Origin: an uncultured Oscillospiraceae bacterium
Lineage (GTDB): Bacteria > Bacillota > Clostridia > Oscillospirales > Acutalibacteraceae
Direction: 5' to 3'
Length of the DNA: 64,000 nt
NCBI GenBank assembly: GCA_958448165.1
Contig: CAUDCW010000009.1
Coordinates: forward strand, 49,387 to 113,386
Shown one piece after another: positions 16,790-24,964 of this stretch. The notes below the pieces were generated by a model that was given only the letters and a program-made list of their open reading frames with translations, searched no databases and was not told where the DNA came from. How positions within the stretch are numbered: position 1 is the first letter of the stretch; every line of letters starts with the position of its first letter. The position numbers and the translations under genes were made by a program.

Positions 16790-18376
16790 TTATTCGTTCG
16801 AGAATTCTTCAAGGATCAATCCCTTGTTGTGTTCAAGCGCCCAGCTGATGCTCCATTCGCTTGTGAAAAGCAGCAGCGGCTTGCCCTTGAGGTCCTGAAT
16901 ACGCTTTGTGTCAGAGGCAAGGTCAAGCGATTTAACGTCAATGTCGTCGTTGCCGATCCAGCGGATATATTGATACGGCAGACCGCTCATTATAATGTCA
17001 ACATTATATTCGTTTTTCAGGCGGTACTCAAGAACTTCAAACTGAAGCGTTCCGACAACGCCGACGATTACTTCCTCCATACCGCCGTTAAGCTCACGGA
17101 AAATCTGTATAGCGCCTTCCTGTGCAATCTGGTTAATGCCCTTTACAAACTGCTTCCTCTTCATTGTGTCCTTTTGAAGAACAAGAGAGAAATGCTCCGG
17201 CGCAAAGGTTGGTATGCCCTTGAATTGAAATTTGTTTTTAGCTGTGCAGATTGTGTCGCCGATAGAGAAGATACCCGGGTCAAAAACGCCGATAATATCT
17301 CCGGCGTATGCTTCGTCAACAATTTCACGCTCCTGCGCCATAATCTGCTGCGGCTGAGAAAGCCTGAGCTTTTTGTTGCCCTGAACATGGAAAACCTCCA
17401 TATTCTTCTCAAATTTTCCAGAGCATATACGCATAAAGGCAATTCTGTCACGGTGAGCCTTGTTCATATTAGCCTGAATTTTAAATACAAAAGCCGAGAA
17501 ATCCTCGTCATACGGCGAAACCTCGCCGTCAAGTGTTTCACGGGGCAGGGGAGGAGTGGTGAGTGTTAAGAATTCCTCAAGAAACGGCTCAACGCCGAAA
17601 TTTGTGAGAGCCGAGCCGAAGAATACCGGAGTAAGCTTGCCTGTCCTGACAAGCTCGGTGTCAAATTCGTCGCCGGCAACATCGATAAGCTCTATTTCTT
17701 CGTTAAGCTGATTGTAGAAGATATCGCCGATATTCTCACGCAGCTCTTCTGAATTAAGCGCAAGTCTTTGTGACTCAACCTCTTTCTGACCGTTGTTTGC
17801 GGTAAAGGTCAGAACGGACTGCGACTTTCTGTCGTAAACACCCTTAAATTCTTTTCCGCTGCCTATAGGCCAGTTCATAGGATATGTGTTGATTCCCAGC
17901 ACATTTTCAATATCCTCAAGCAGCTCAAACGGACTTTTGGCATCTCTGTCCATTTTGTTTATAAAGGTGATAATCGGGATATTTCGCAGCAGACAAACCT
18001 TGAAAAGCTTTATGGTCTGTGCCTCAACACCCTTTGATGCGTCAATAACCATAACTGCGCTGTCGGCAGCCATAAGTGTTCTGTATGTGTCCTCCGAAAA
18101 GTCCTGATGTCCCGGAGTGTCGAGAATATTAATGCAGTATCCGTTGTACTTGAACTGCAGAACGGACGATGTTACCGAAATACCTCTTTGCTTTTCAATT
18201 TCCATCCAGTCCGACACAGCATGCTTTGCCGTTTTCTTACCCTTAACAGAGCCTGCAAGGTTAATTGCGCCGCCGTATAACAGAAGCTTTTCGGTAAGTG
18301 TTGTTTTACCGGCGTCAGGGTGCGAGATTATAGCAAAGGTTCGTCTTTTTTCAATTTCTTTTTTTAAATCCGCCAC
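16790..18376 (-). CDS. prfC: Peptide chain release factor 3
   Basis: 528 residues, full length for RF3. It is a translational GTPase that recycles RF1/RF2 from the ribosome. G1 SHPDAGKTTLTEKL, switch I with RGISVTSS, G3 DTPGHQDFSEDTYR, and G4 INKMDRD are present, followed by domain II and the RF3 C-terminal domain (GVVGTLQFEVLEYRL). ATG start. It is upstream of sigK on the same strand with an 80-bp gap containing a hairpin, and divergent from hemW. Confidence 0.95.
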   Translation of the reverse strand: MADLKKEIEKRRTFAIISHPDAGKTTLTEKLLLYGGAINLAGSVKGKKTAKHAVSDWMEIEKQRGISVTSSVLQFKYNGYCINILDTPGHQDFSEDTYRTLMAADSAVMVIDASKGVEAQTIKLFKVCLLRNIPIITFINKMDRDAKSPFELLEDIENVLGINTYPMNWPIGSGKEFKGVYDRKSQSVLTFTANNGQKEVESQRLALNSEELRENIGDIFYNQLNEEIELIDVAGDEFDTELVRTGKLTPVFFGSALTNFGVEPFLEEFLTLTTPPLPRETLDGEVSPYDEDFSAFVFKIQANMNKAHRDRIAFMRICSGKFEKNMEVFHVQGNKKLRLSQPQQIMAQEREIVDEAYAGDIIGVFDPGIFSIGDTICTAKNKFQFKGIPTFAPEHFSLVLQKDTMKRKQFVKGINQIAQEGAIQIFRELNGGMEEVIVGVVGTLQFEVLEYRLKNEYNVDIIMSGLPYQYIRWIGNDDIDVKSLDLASDTKRIQDLKGKPLLLFTSEWSISWALEHNKGLILEEFSNE

Positions 18377-18508
18377 AGAACAGTACCCCCAAAGTCAATT
18401 TTAATCATTCCAATATATAATATAATGTTGTATCCCTTTTGTCAAACTCATATTTTTAAAAATATGAATGACATTCCAAATTGTTATGCGAAATCAATAA
18501 AAAAATAG

Positions 18509-18537
18509 TTGACAAACATCCCCGAATAATATATAAT
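18509..18537 (+). promoter_or_regulatory. Consensus sigma-A promoter upstream of hemW
   Basis: TTGACA and TATAAT are both perfect with a 17-bp spacer. It drives a leader of about 80 nt that ends in a near-perfect terminator before hemW. Confidence 0.85.
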
Positions 18538-18543
18538 AAGCAC

Positions 18544-18626
18544 GTAAAAACTTAGTTTTTTCCTTTTTTCATATACCTTCCAACTAACGCAAGGGCAGAA
18601 ACATTTGTTTCTGCCCTTGCGTTTTA
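18544..18626 (+). ncRNA. Short leader or small RNA ending in a perfect terminator
   Basis: No reading frame of useful size. Transcription from the perfect promoter would start near 18544 and meet a 16-bp perfect stem (18587-18602 with 18607-18622, loop ATTT) followed by TTTT, only 19 bp before the hemW ATG. Either it makes a free small RNA of about 80 nt, or the hairpin is an attenuator for hemW. A pyrimidine-rich single-stranded stretch (TTTTTTCCTTTTTTC) precedes the stem. No known riboswitch motif is recognised. Confidence 0.5.
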
Positions 18627-18644
18627 TAGAAAAGATGTGACCTT

Positions 18645-19751
18645 ATGCAGGATAAATTAGGACTATACATTCATATACCGTTCTGCGGAAAAAAGTGCCC
18701 GTATTGCAGCTTCTATTCTGTTTCATATTCAAAATCTGCTGTGGAAGAATATTGCCTTAATATGATTAAGCAAATCGTGTATTACGGCAGGCTTTATAAG
18801 AATAAGACAGTTGATACCGTCTATTTCGGCGGCGGCACTCCGTCGCTTATCGGAAGTGACCGCATCGCAGAAATCCTTGACGCCGTTGTTCGTTCTTTTA
18901 ATACCGAGCTGCAGGAGGTAACTGTCGAGGTTAATCCAAATTCCGGTAAGGTGCTTGATTATGCTTTGATGAAAAAATACGGCGTAAACAGAATATCGGT
19001 AGGTATGCAGTCGGTAAACGATAACGAGCTTAAAATTCTGGGCAGACGTCATTCAAAATCCGATATTGAAAACCTTATTGATAAAATAAGAGCCTCGCAA
19101 ATAAGCAATATTTCACTTGACCTGATGTGCTGTATCCCCGAGCAGACGGTTGATTCTCTTGCAAAATCAATTGAATTCTGTAAAGCGGCGGATGTCAGTC
19201 ACGTTTCTTCATATATGCTGAAGCTTGAAGAGGGTACACCGTTTTATAATAATTCAGACAAGCTCTGCCTGCCCGATGAAGATACCGAAAGAGAGTTGTA
19301 TCTTTTTATGTGCCGAATGCTTTCTGAATACGGCTTTAAACAATATGAAATCTCCAATTTTGCAAAGCCGGGTTTTGAGAGCCGCCACAATATTAAATAC
19401 TGGAACTGTGACGATTATCTCGGCTTAGGCCCTGCGGCTCATTCGCTGACAGACGGAAGAAGATTTTATTTTGAAAATAATTTCTCCGATTTCTATGACA
19501 ACAAAACCGTGTTTGAATCCTGCGGCGCAGATGAAGAGGAATATTCTATGCTGCGCCTGCGCCTGAGCGACGGCTTGCGCAATGATTTGTTTATGCGGCG
19601 CTTTGATAAGCCTTTGCCCGATGAGTATTTCAAGAGAGCAGCAAAGCTTCAGAAAATGGAGCTGGTTCGCGTTGACGATAACTCAATTTCCCTGACTGGC
19701 AGCGGTTTTCTGCTGTCAAATCCCGTTACGGCAAAAATTCTGTGGGGTTAA
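18645..19751 (+). CDS. hemW: Radical SAM family heme chaperone HemW
   Basis: 368 residues. The N-terminal LYIHIPFCGKKCPYCSF carries the CxxxCxxC cluster (C14, C18, C21) of radical SAM proteins in the form used by HemW and HemN-like proteins. DTVYFGGGTPSL, VEVNPNS, GMQSVND and NYWN-type blocks match the HemW branch, once annotated as oxygen-independent coproporphyrinogen oxidase. HemW binds heme and delivers it to respiratory enzymes. Its stop overlaps the end of the convergent gerQ gene by 4 bp. Confidence 0.9.
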   Translation: MQDKLGLYIHIPFCGKKCPYCSFYSVSYSKSAVEEYCLNMIKQIVYYGRLYKNKTVDTVYFGGGTPSLIGSDRIAEILDAVVRSFNTELQEVTVEVNPNSGKVLDYALMKKYGVNRISVGMQSVNDNELKILGRRHSKSDIENLIDKIRASQISNISLDLMCCIPEQTVDSLAKSIEFCKAADVSHVSSYMLKLEEGTPFYNNSDKLCLPDEDTERELYLFMCRMLSEYGFKQYEISNFAKPGFESRHNIKYWNCDDYLGLGPAAHSLTDGRRFYFENNFSDFYDNKTVFESCGADEEEYSMLRLRLSDGLRNDLFMRRFDKPLPDEYFKRAAKLQKMELVRVDDNSISLTGSGFLLSNPVTAKILWG

Positions 19752-20356
19752 TAGAAATATCGAACAAATTTTATATTGTAAAAGTCGCAGCTTGTAAGGT
19801 CGTTAGTGCCGATTTCGTTTATAAGAATATAGTTGGCACCTATACCAAGCAGAAAACCCTCTTTTGTTACAAGCGTGTCGCTGCCGACAAGCATCTGCAG
19901 TTCAATTCTGCGCCCTATCTGCGTTCTCATAAATCCGTTAAGATACTGTATGCTTTCGCCTGTTACCGGAAAAGGCTGGTTATATTCCGTTATCGGGGCA
20001 AGCTCCTGAGATGTCGTCTGCATTGTTCCTGTTCTCCCGATTGTGCCGACTGTGCCTGTTGTTCCCGTGAACCCTGTTGTGCCGGTCGGTGCTGTGGCTG
20101 TAGCGGGAGCTTGTGTGATTTCTTCGGGATATCTTGCAATCACACCCTGCTGATATCCCTCTTCAAGAGTACTCAGCTTTCTTTGTATTTCGGGGTTTTC
20201 CTGTGTCTTACCGGCTCTCAGACGTACATTATAGCTTGCAATTTGTTCAAGCGACGGTGTGTTCGGAACTACATTTCCCGTGAATTCGCACGGGCCGCCG
20301 GCACAATCGCCCGAAATGCCGTATATTTTGCCAAAATCAATGCTGTTGTTATCCAT
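19748..20356 (-). CDS. gerQ: Spore coat protein GerQ-like
   Basis: 202 residues. The C-terminal 70 residues (SIQYLNGFMRTQIGRR..., GANYILINE, CDFYNIKFVRYFY) correspond to the GerQ domain. The middle is a short collagen-like stretch (GTTGFTGTTGTVGTIGRTG), common in spore surface proteins. In Bacillus GerQ is a coat protein needed to place the cortex hydrolase CwlJ and is encoded right after cwlJ. Here the preceding gene, 12 bp upstream, is the 3' part of a cwlJ-type gene, which supports the call; as the operon stands, gerQ may have lost its promoter to the insertion. Confidence 0.75.
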   Translation of the reverse strand: MDNNSIDFGKIYGISGDCAGGPCEFTGNVVPNTPSLEQIASYNVRLRAGKTQENPEIQRKLSTLEEGYQQGVIARYPEEITQAPATATAPTGTTGFTGTTGTVGTIGRTGTMQTTSQELAPITEYNQPFPVTGESIQYLNGFMRTQIGRRIELQMLVGSDTLVTKEGFLLGIGANYILINEIGTNDLTSCDFYNIKFVRYFY

Positions 20357-20368
20357 ATCTTACCTCCG

Positions 20369-20761
20369 TTAAGTTTCTCTGTATTTTTCGGTTGGTGCAT
20401 AAAAGCAATGGTCTCCAATCCTGTTGTAAATTACTCCGATTTGATTTGCGGGGAAATATTTGGGACAGGTGTTTGAATAAGGATTAAAGAAAAACAGAGA
20501 ATTTCCGACAGCAGAAAGCGTATTGCCCGACAGCGCCCAATCGACAATTTCATAATGAACGTCTGTCGGGTTCATATTGTATATGTTCTGCGGGTTGTAT
20601 TGTCCGCCGACGGTGGTTCTCATACATACAAATTGTCCCTGTTGCTCAATAATAGCGCGAACATCTCCGCCGTTGCTTACTCTTGCGAATTCGCCGTATT
20701 CAACGGTCGCTCTGTTCATTATTATGGAGGCAACAGCCCTCATTCCGTCATCGCCTTCCCC
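20369..20761 (-). pseudogene. cwlJ: cwlJ-type cortex hydrolase, 3' part (interrupted gene)
   Basis: From GEGDDGMRAVASIIMNR to DHCFYAPTEKY the sequence is the SleB/CwlJ hydrolase domain. The first ATG in frame (20743) gives 124 residues but omits the catalytic Glu, and a TAG lies 7 codons upstream of it where coding should continue. The missing N-terminus is at 57851-57909. Joined at the common TCCCC, codon 20 (GAA) is restored and a 148-residue frame results, close to Bacillus CwlJ at about 142 residues with no signal peptide. CwlJ degrades spore cortex during germination. The 12-bp gap to gerQ indicates a cwlJ-gerQ operon. Confidence 0.85.
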
Positions 20762-20780
20762 CTAAGCCTGAAGATAAGGA
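20757..20780. other. Left attachment site (attL-type) in cwlJ
   Basis: cwlJ codons end at TCCCC (20757-20761), then the core CTAA and the arm GCCTGAAGATAAGGA. The arm is the inverted repeat of the right end arm with one mismatch. Confidence 0.75.
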
Positions 20781-20925
20781 TATGAAAAAACAAAATTATC
20801 GAATTGTAATTTATAAAAACCAAAAATTTGTCTGTAACTTGTCACAGTCGCTTTGGTATTATACAGACAACAAAGAAACAAACAATAAACCAAATAACAT
20901 CATTATGATTTAGGAGAAATGTTCT

Positions 20926-21120
20926 ATGAGAAAGTACGAATACGTTAAGGTGAGTATGAAAACCGGATTTTTAAGCACAAAAACGCCGCCGTATCACAAA
21001 ATTATTGATGAGTATGCTGCAAAGGGTTACCGCTATGTCGGTTGGTTCCCGAGCAGGACGAGCAATCTGCTCAGCGGCGTTTTAGAAGAACTCGAGCTGG
21101 TTTTTGAGTACGAATACTGA
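20926..21120 (+). CDS. DUF4177 domain protein
   Basis: 64 residues; AGGAG lies 9 bp before the ATG. YEYVKVSMKT and a tail rich in Leu/Glu (GVLEELELVFEYEY) with KGYRYVGW in the middle fit the DUF4177 pattern, a small beta-alpha-beta fold of unknown function. It is the first gene inside the left end of the integrated element and is followed by a bidirectional hairpin. Confidence 0.7.
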   Translation: MRKYEYVKVSMKTGFLSTKTPPYHKIIDEYAAKGYRYVGWFPSRTSNLLSGVLEELELVFEYEY

Positions 21121-21130
21121 TAACAACGGC

Positions 21131-21178
21131 AAAAAAAGCATCCCATCACATTATGATTCGTGATGGGATGCTTTTGTC
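21131..21178. terminator. Terminator shared by DUF4177 and ClC genes
   Basis: AAAAGCATCCCATCAC/GTGATGGGATGCTTTT make a 16-bp perfect stem with T runs on both strands. The ClC stop codon (21151-21153) lies in its loop. Confidence 0.85.
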
Positions 21179-22383
21179 AGTAAAGCTTTAGGTGTTCCTA
21201 TAAATTTTGCGAATGCGGCTGCAAAAAGCATTATTGGAATCAGCCTTGCAGGGAAAACAATCATTAACAGCAGAACCGTTGCAAGCGGTTTTTTCAGTGT
21301 GTGACCGACGAGTGCGGTGGTAACAATACTTGCGCAGAATACCATGTCAATTCCGAACAACAGGCTCATTGCACAGCCGATGCAGATGCCACAGAAGATA
21401 ACAGGGAAGAAGTGACCGCCTTTCAGGCCGGAGTCGATACAGATATTTGTCAGCAGAAGCTTTGCAACAGCAATGACAATCAGCATTACAGCACCGATAG
21501 TTTCCGCTTGGCTCATCACCTCGACAATCTGATGCTCTCCCGAAAACATTGTCAGCGGCAGCAGTGTTCCCGTAACACCAAGGAGTAAGCCGCCTGCTGT
21601 TGCCCTGAGAACGGTGTATTTTTTTAATTTCTGTTCCAGTGAAAAGGTGAGCTTTTTGAAGATAAAATAAAGGTAGCCTGCCGCAATTCCTATGACTGTA
21701 AGAGGAATGGCGTACAGGTACTGTGACAGCTCAATCTCCTTGGCTTCAAGCCCCGCTAAGCCTGTTCTGCCGCCGAACAGCTTTCCAAGCAGGATAAACA
21801 CGCCAAACGAGCTTAAAATAGCCGCAAAGTAAAGAACAATTGTCGATGATTTCGGAAGGACGGTTTCTTTGTCGGACTCAATCGGTTCCATAAAGCCGAA
21901 CATCGGTGAGCGGAAAATCGTGCCCAGAGTGGCGCTCAACCCGATTTTTGTCAGCTCCTCAATTTCTCTGAAATATATTTTCAGTTTATCTCCGACCCAG
22001 GTGCAAAGTCCGGCTATCACGCCTGTAAGACCTGCCTCCGGACCGACGCTTGCTCCGATTAACAGGGGAAACAAAGCTGACCCGAGAGTGGGAAAAATAT
22101 TGTTATACGGGTATCTTCCCGACTTCTTCACCTTGCCGATTACTGTGCCCAGCTCCTCGGGATAATCACCGAACTTCTTCTTCCAAAGCCCGATAATAAA
22201 TCCGCCGCCGACGCATACACAAATGGTGTAAAACGGGAAATTCAGATTTGACGGAACATAATCCCATAAGAACTCAATTCCGAGATTCATTAATCTGAGA
22301 AATGACCATATAATCGCACCGACAATTCCACCGAGAATGACGGTATATAACAGGAATATAGTGTTGTTTTTTAGATTATGCAT
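21151..22383 (-). CDS. ClC-family chloride channel/antiporter
   Basis: 410 residues, mostly hydrophobic with 10 or more predicted helices. The ClC signature is visible as GASVGPEAGLTGVIAG, with a second conserved block GLKGGHFFPVIFCG (the GxFxP motif). Members move chloride or fluoride through the membrane, as channels or proton antiporters. GGAGG lies 7 bp before the ATG. No cytoplasmic CBS domain. It is the only member of its transcript inside the left part of the integrated element. Confidence 0.87.
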   Translation of the reverse strand: MHNLKNNTIFLLYTVILGGIVGAIIWSFLRLMNLGIEFLWDYVPSNLNFPFYTICVCVGGGFIIGLWKKKFGDYPEELGTVIGKVKKSGRYPYNNIFPTLGSALFPLLIGASVGPEAGLTGVIAGLCTWVGDKLKIYFREIEELTKIGLSATLGTIFRSPMFGFMEPIESDKETVLPKSSTIVLYFAAILSSFGVFILLGKLFGGRTGLAGLEAKEIELSQYLYAIPLTVIGIAAGYLYFIFKKLTFSLEQKLKKYTVLRATAGGLLLGVTGTLLPLTMFSGEHQIVEVMSQAETIGAVMLIVIAVAKLLLTNICIDSGLKGGHFFPVIFCGICIGCAMSLLFGIDMVFCASIVTTALVGHTLKKPLATVLLLMIVFPARLIPIMLFAAAFAKFIGTPKALLTKASHHES

Positions 22384-22493
22384 AACCTACCTCCGATTTG
22401 TTGTAGCTGTCATAATTATACATCACAATCATCTGAATGAAAAGGTGTATCTTTACAAAAAGCCAATAAACATAATGCTGCCCGATATAAAAG

Positions 22494-22928
22494 TCACGCT
22501 TACAATGCCGCAGATTGAACAGCCGAAAAGAAACGGCTGGAAAGATATTTGATGAGTTTGGCGTACAGGGGAAGAACAGGCATATAATAAACGGTCATGT
22601 CCCCATACATCATAAGCAAGGCGAAAATCCCGTCAAATGCGGCGATAGAGTTATAATCATTGACGGAGGATTCTCCCGACCTTATCATAAGGTCACGGGA
22701 ATGGCAGGCTATACGCTTATATACAATTCCTACTGTCTAATGCTCACCGCTCACGAGCCTTTCCGTTCTGTCGGCGATGCTATAAAAAACTGCACTGATA
22801 TGCAGACGCACCGTGTAGCTTCGGAGGTAGCCGAAAGGCGAATTCTTGTCGGCGATACCGATAACGGAGCGAAAATAAAAGAAACGATAATCGACCTGAA
22901 AGAGCTGATAGACCATACCGAAGCGTAG
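22494..22928 (+). pseudogene. fbp: Class III fructose-1,6-bisphosphatase, C-terminal fragment
   Basis: About 135 codons match the C-terminal end of the Firmicute class III enzyme (about 640 residues): HIINGHVPIHHKQGENPVK, VIIIDGGFSRPYHK, GMAGYTLIYNSY, HEPF and ADTD-like GDTDNG. No upstream catalytic part is present and no good start precedes the fragment. The remaining frame is open from about 22515 but cannot make a functional enzyme. It looks like a scrap carried or left by rearrangement. Confidence 0.85.
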
Positions 22929-22954
22929 AAGTCAGACAAAACAAACACCGATAA

Positions 22955-22987
22955 AAAACAGCCCGTCGGCAAAACCGGCGGGCTTGA
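22955..22987 (-). terminator. Terminator of the HTH protein gene
   Basis: An AAGCCCGCCGG/CCGACGGGCT stem with a GTTTTG-type loop is followed on the minus strand by six T residues. Confidence 0.8.
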
Positions 22988-23009
22988 TTTATACTTTACG
23001 CAGTGTTTT

Positions 23010-24755
23010 TTACTCCTCCGTAACGGGCGGTACGAAGCTTTCAATCGCTTTTCTCAGCTTGGGGTGATGTATAACAAAATGTATCGCAGGGGATTTGCCT
23101 TTTGATACCATCGCCCATTTTCCCTCGTGCATAACAATCTGCAGATTGCGGAAGGTGTAGGCAGAGGTGCGGTTCAATATATAATTCGTGTGACTCTCGG
23201 TGTAGCCTTGTGTTTGTTTCATATGCTCCTGATAGTCCTCATAGCTGTAAAGAATATCACGCTCATAGAACATTCCGGATAGTGAAAGCGACATCGGATA
23301 ATGCTCAAATTCTTCCTTTGAAAGCTTCGGAACCTCGTTCTCAATAATATCCGTTTTCAGAATATCCTCCGTCAGTCTTTTTTGCAGCTGTGCATATTCC
23401 AGTATGCTATGCTTGTCAGCTTCTGCGACTGAATGTTTATTCAAAAGACCGTTCAGAAAATCCTCGTCCATAGTGTAAATAGGCAGTGACGATAAAATAC
23501 TTCTTCTTTTTCCGTGAGTATGAGAATCGGATAACAAAAACGCATTAAATTCCACGGAATTTTCCTGCCGGTATATATCCATCAGCGGATAGGCGTTGTC
23601 GAGCAGTTCTTCGGCTCGTTTTCGGTAGTAAGCGACCTCATCCTTGTTTTTTGTAAGATAATACTTTCCGTCGCTGTGGTAACCGACTATCGCCTCGCCC
23701 GACAGTGCGGCAGTACCCGAAACCTTAAGAAGATGCAAAAATACATTGTTCTGCACATTTTTCAGATAATACGGTGAAATCTGACCTGTCATATACATTG
23801 GAATCCAGCTTTCAAGACCCAGCATCATATCCTCAAAGGAACGGTCCAGATTATGTATCTGATTCAGGTGCAGTCCCTTTTTCAGCAGCATAGCCATTCC
23901 GAACATCCATTTTTTCGGGAATTCGGGGTCCTTAGCCATTTCCTCCATCGGCATATCGCTATACATTATAACAGGTGCCATTGATTTTGACAGAACGGCT
24001 GCTTTCAGGAAATCAAGCTCGCTGTTCATCATTTCCTTTAATCCGTAGTACGCTTTTTTTGAGGTAGAAAGCTGAAACGGAACGGACGGCACTTTCATTT
24101 CGTCAAAATGTATTGCCTTTATATATTCGCTTAAGTTAAATTCGTTCAGCTTTGTAAGAAATTTCTCAACGCTGTTTTCACGCGCTTCTGTATTTTCCTG
24201 CCCCTCAATCAGAAAATCCCTGATAAGCTTACAGCGCTTTGAGCTGTCCGAAATATCATCGTCGGCACAATTCAAAAGCTCGGCAAGTACCTTCTTATCA
24301 CTGTCCTTTTCATATTCCCTTGAAATATATTCTGCAATACTTTCGGCAAATTTCAGCGGCTCTGACGGCTGACGTGTGCCGTTCCTGATTCGGTAAATTG
24401 TAGATGAGTCATAATTAGTAGAGCGGCAAAGCCTTGCGATGTTTATATTCAGCAGATTAATCAAGGCGTTGAAATTCTGCCTTAAATGCTCTTTGTCGAT
24501 AAAAACAATATCGGAGCAGTTAATAAAGCTCTCTTTAACGGTGGCTTCCGTGATTTCATCAAGTCCCTTTTTCTCGGCAAGTATAGCGATTGCGGCGCAC
24601 AGGCTGTCAAAAGTCTCTGTGTCAGCCTCGGGCACTCGTTCACCGCTGCGATAGCGGCTGAGCGTTGCAGCGGATACGCCTGAGCTGCTGCTCAGTTCCT
24701 TTGCGGTGCATTCGAGAAGATCTATGTATTCGTTAAGCTTATGCTCAAATTTCAT
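23010..24755 (-). CDS. Large helix-turn-helix protein, probable regulator
   Basis: 581 residues from the ATG at 24755 (GAGG 7 bp upstream). Two Xre-like helix-turn-helix units lie in the first 150 residues: TAKELSSSSGVSAATLSRYRSGERVP and a second NIARLCRSTNYDSSTIYRIRNGTRQP. The remaining 430 residues form a large alpha-rich region without recognised motifs, perhaps a sensing or TPR-like domain. It is a single gene, divergent from the dockerin-LRR gene across a 210-bp gap, which it may regulate; that is inference. Similar large HTH proteins occur in Ruminococcaceae without assigned function. Confidence 0.65.
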   Translation of the reverse strand: MKFEHKLNEYIDLLECTAKELSSSSGVSAATLSRYRSGERVPEADTETFDSLCAAIAILAEKKGLDEITEATVKESFINCSDIVFIDKEHLRQNFNALINLLNINIARLCRSTNYDSSTIYRIRNGTRQPSEPLKFAESIAEYISREYEKDSDKKVLAELLNCADDDISDSSKRCKLIRDFLIEGQENTEARENSVEKFLTKLNEFNLSEYIKAIHFDEMKVPSVPFQLSTSKKAYYGLKEMMNSELDFLKAAVLSKSMAPVIMYSDMPMEEMAKDPEFPKKWMFGMAMLLKKGLHLNQIHNLDRSFEDMMLGLESWIPMYMTGQISPYYLKNVQNNVFLHLLKVSGTAALSGEAIVGYHSDGKYYLTKNKDEVAYYRKRAEELLDNAYPLMDIYRQENSVEFNAFLLSDSHTHGKRRSILSSLPIYTMDEDFLNGLLNKHSVAEADKHSILEYAQLQKRLTEDILKTDIIENEVPKLSKEEFEHYPMSLSLSGMFYERDILYSYEDYQEHMKQTQGYTESHTNYILNRTSAYTFRNLQIVMHEGKWAMVSKGKSPAIHFVIHHPKLRKAIESFVPPVTEE

Positions 24756-24964
24756 ATCAGCGCCTCGCAAATTAAATAATTTTTATGAATATAAGACAAA
24801 AATTTCCGTTTTGGACAGTGACTAATCGGAAATTACGAGGTCTTACAAATATAAGTATAGTATAATAAGCTTGAACGGAGATGTCAATTATCGGCAGTGA
24901 TTAACTCACCTGTTAATTGCATCAGGTCATAGTTTTTTTATTTTTACTTGGAGGAGGTAATTCT

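Noticed and set aside
20369..20743. The 124-codon frame as a complete small hydrolase gene
   Set aside because: It lacks the catalytic Glu and a well-spaced ribosome binding site, and its missing start is found at 57851-57909.
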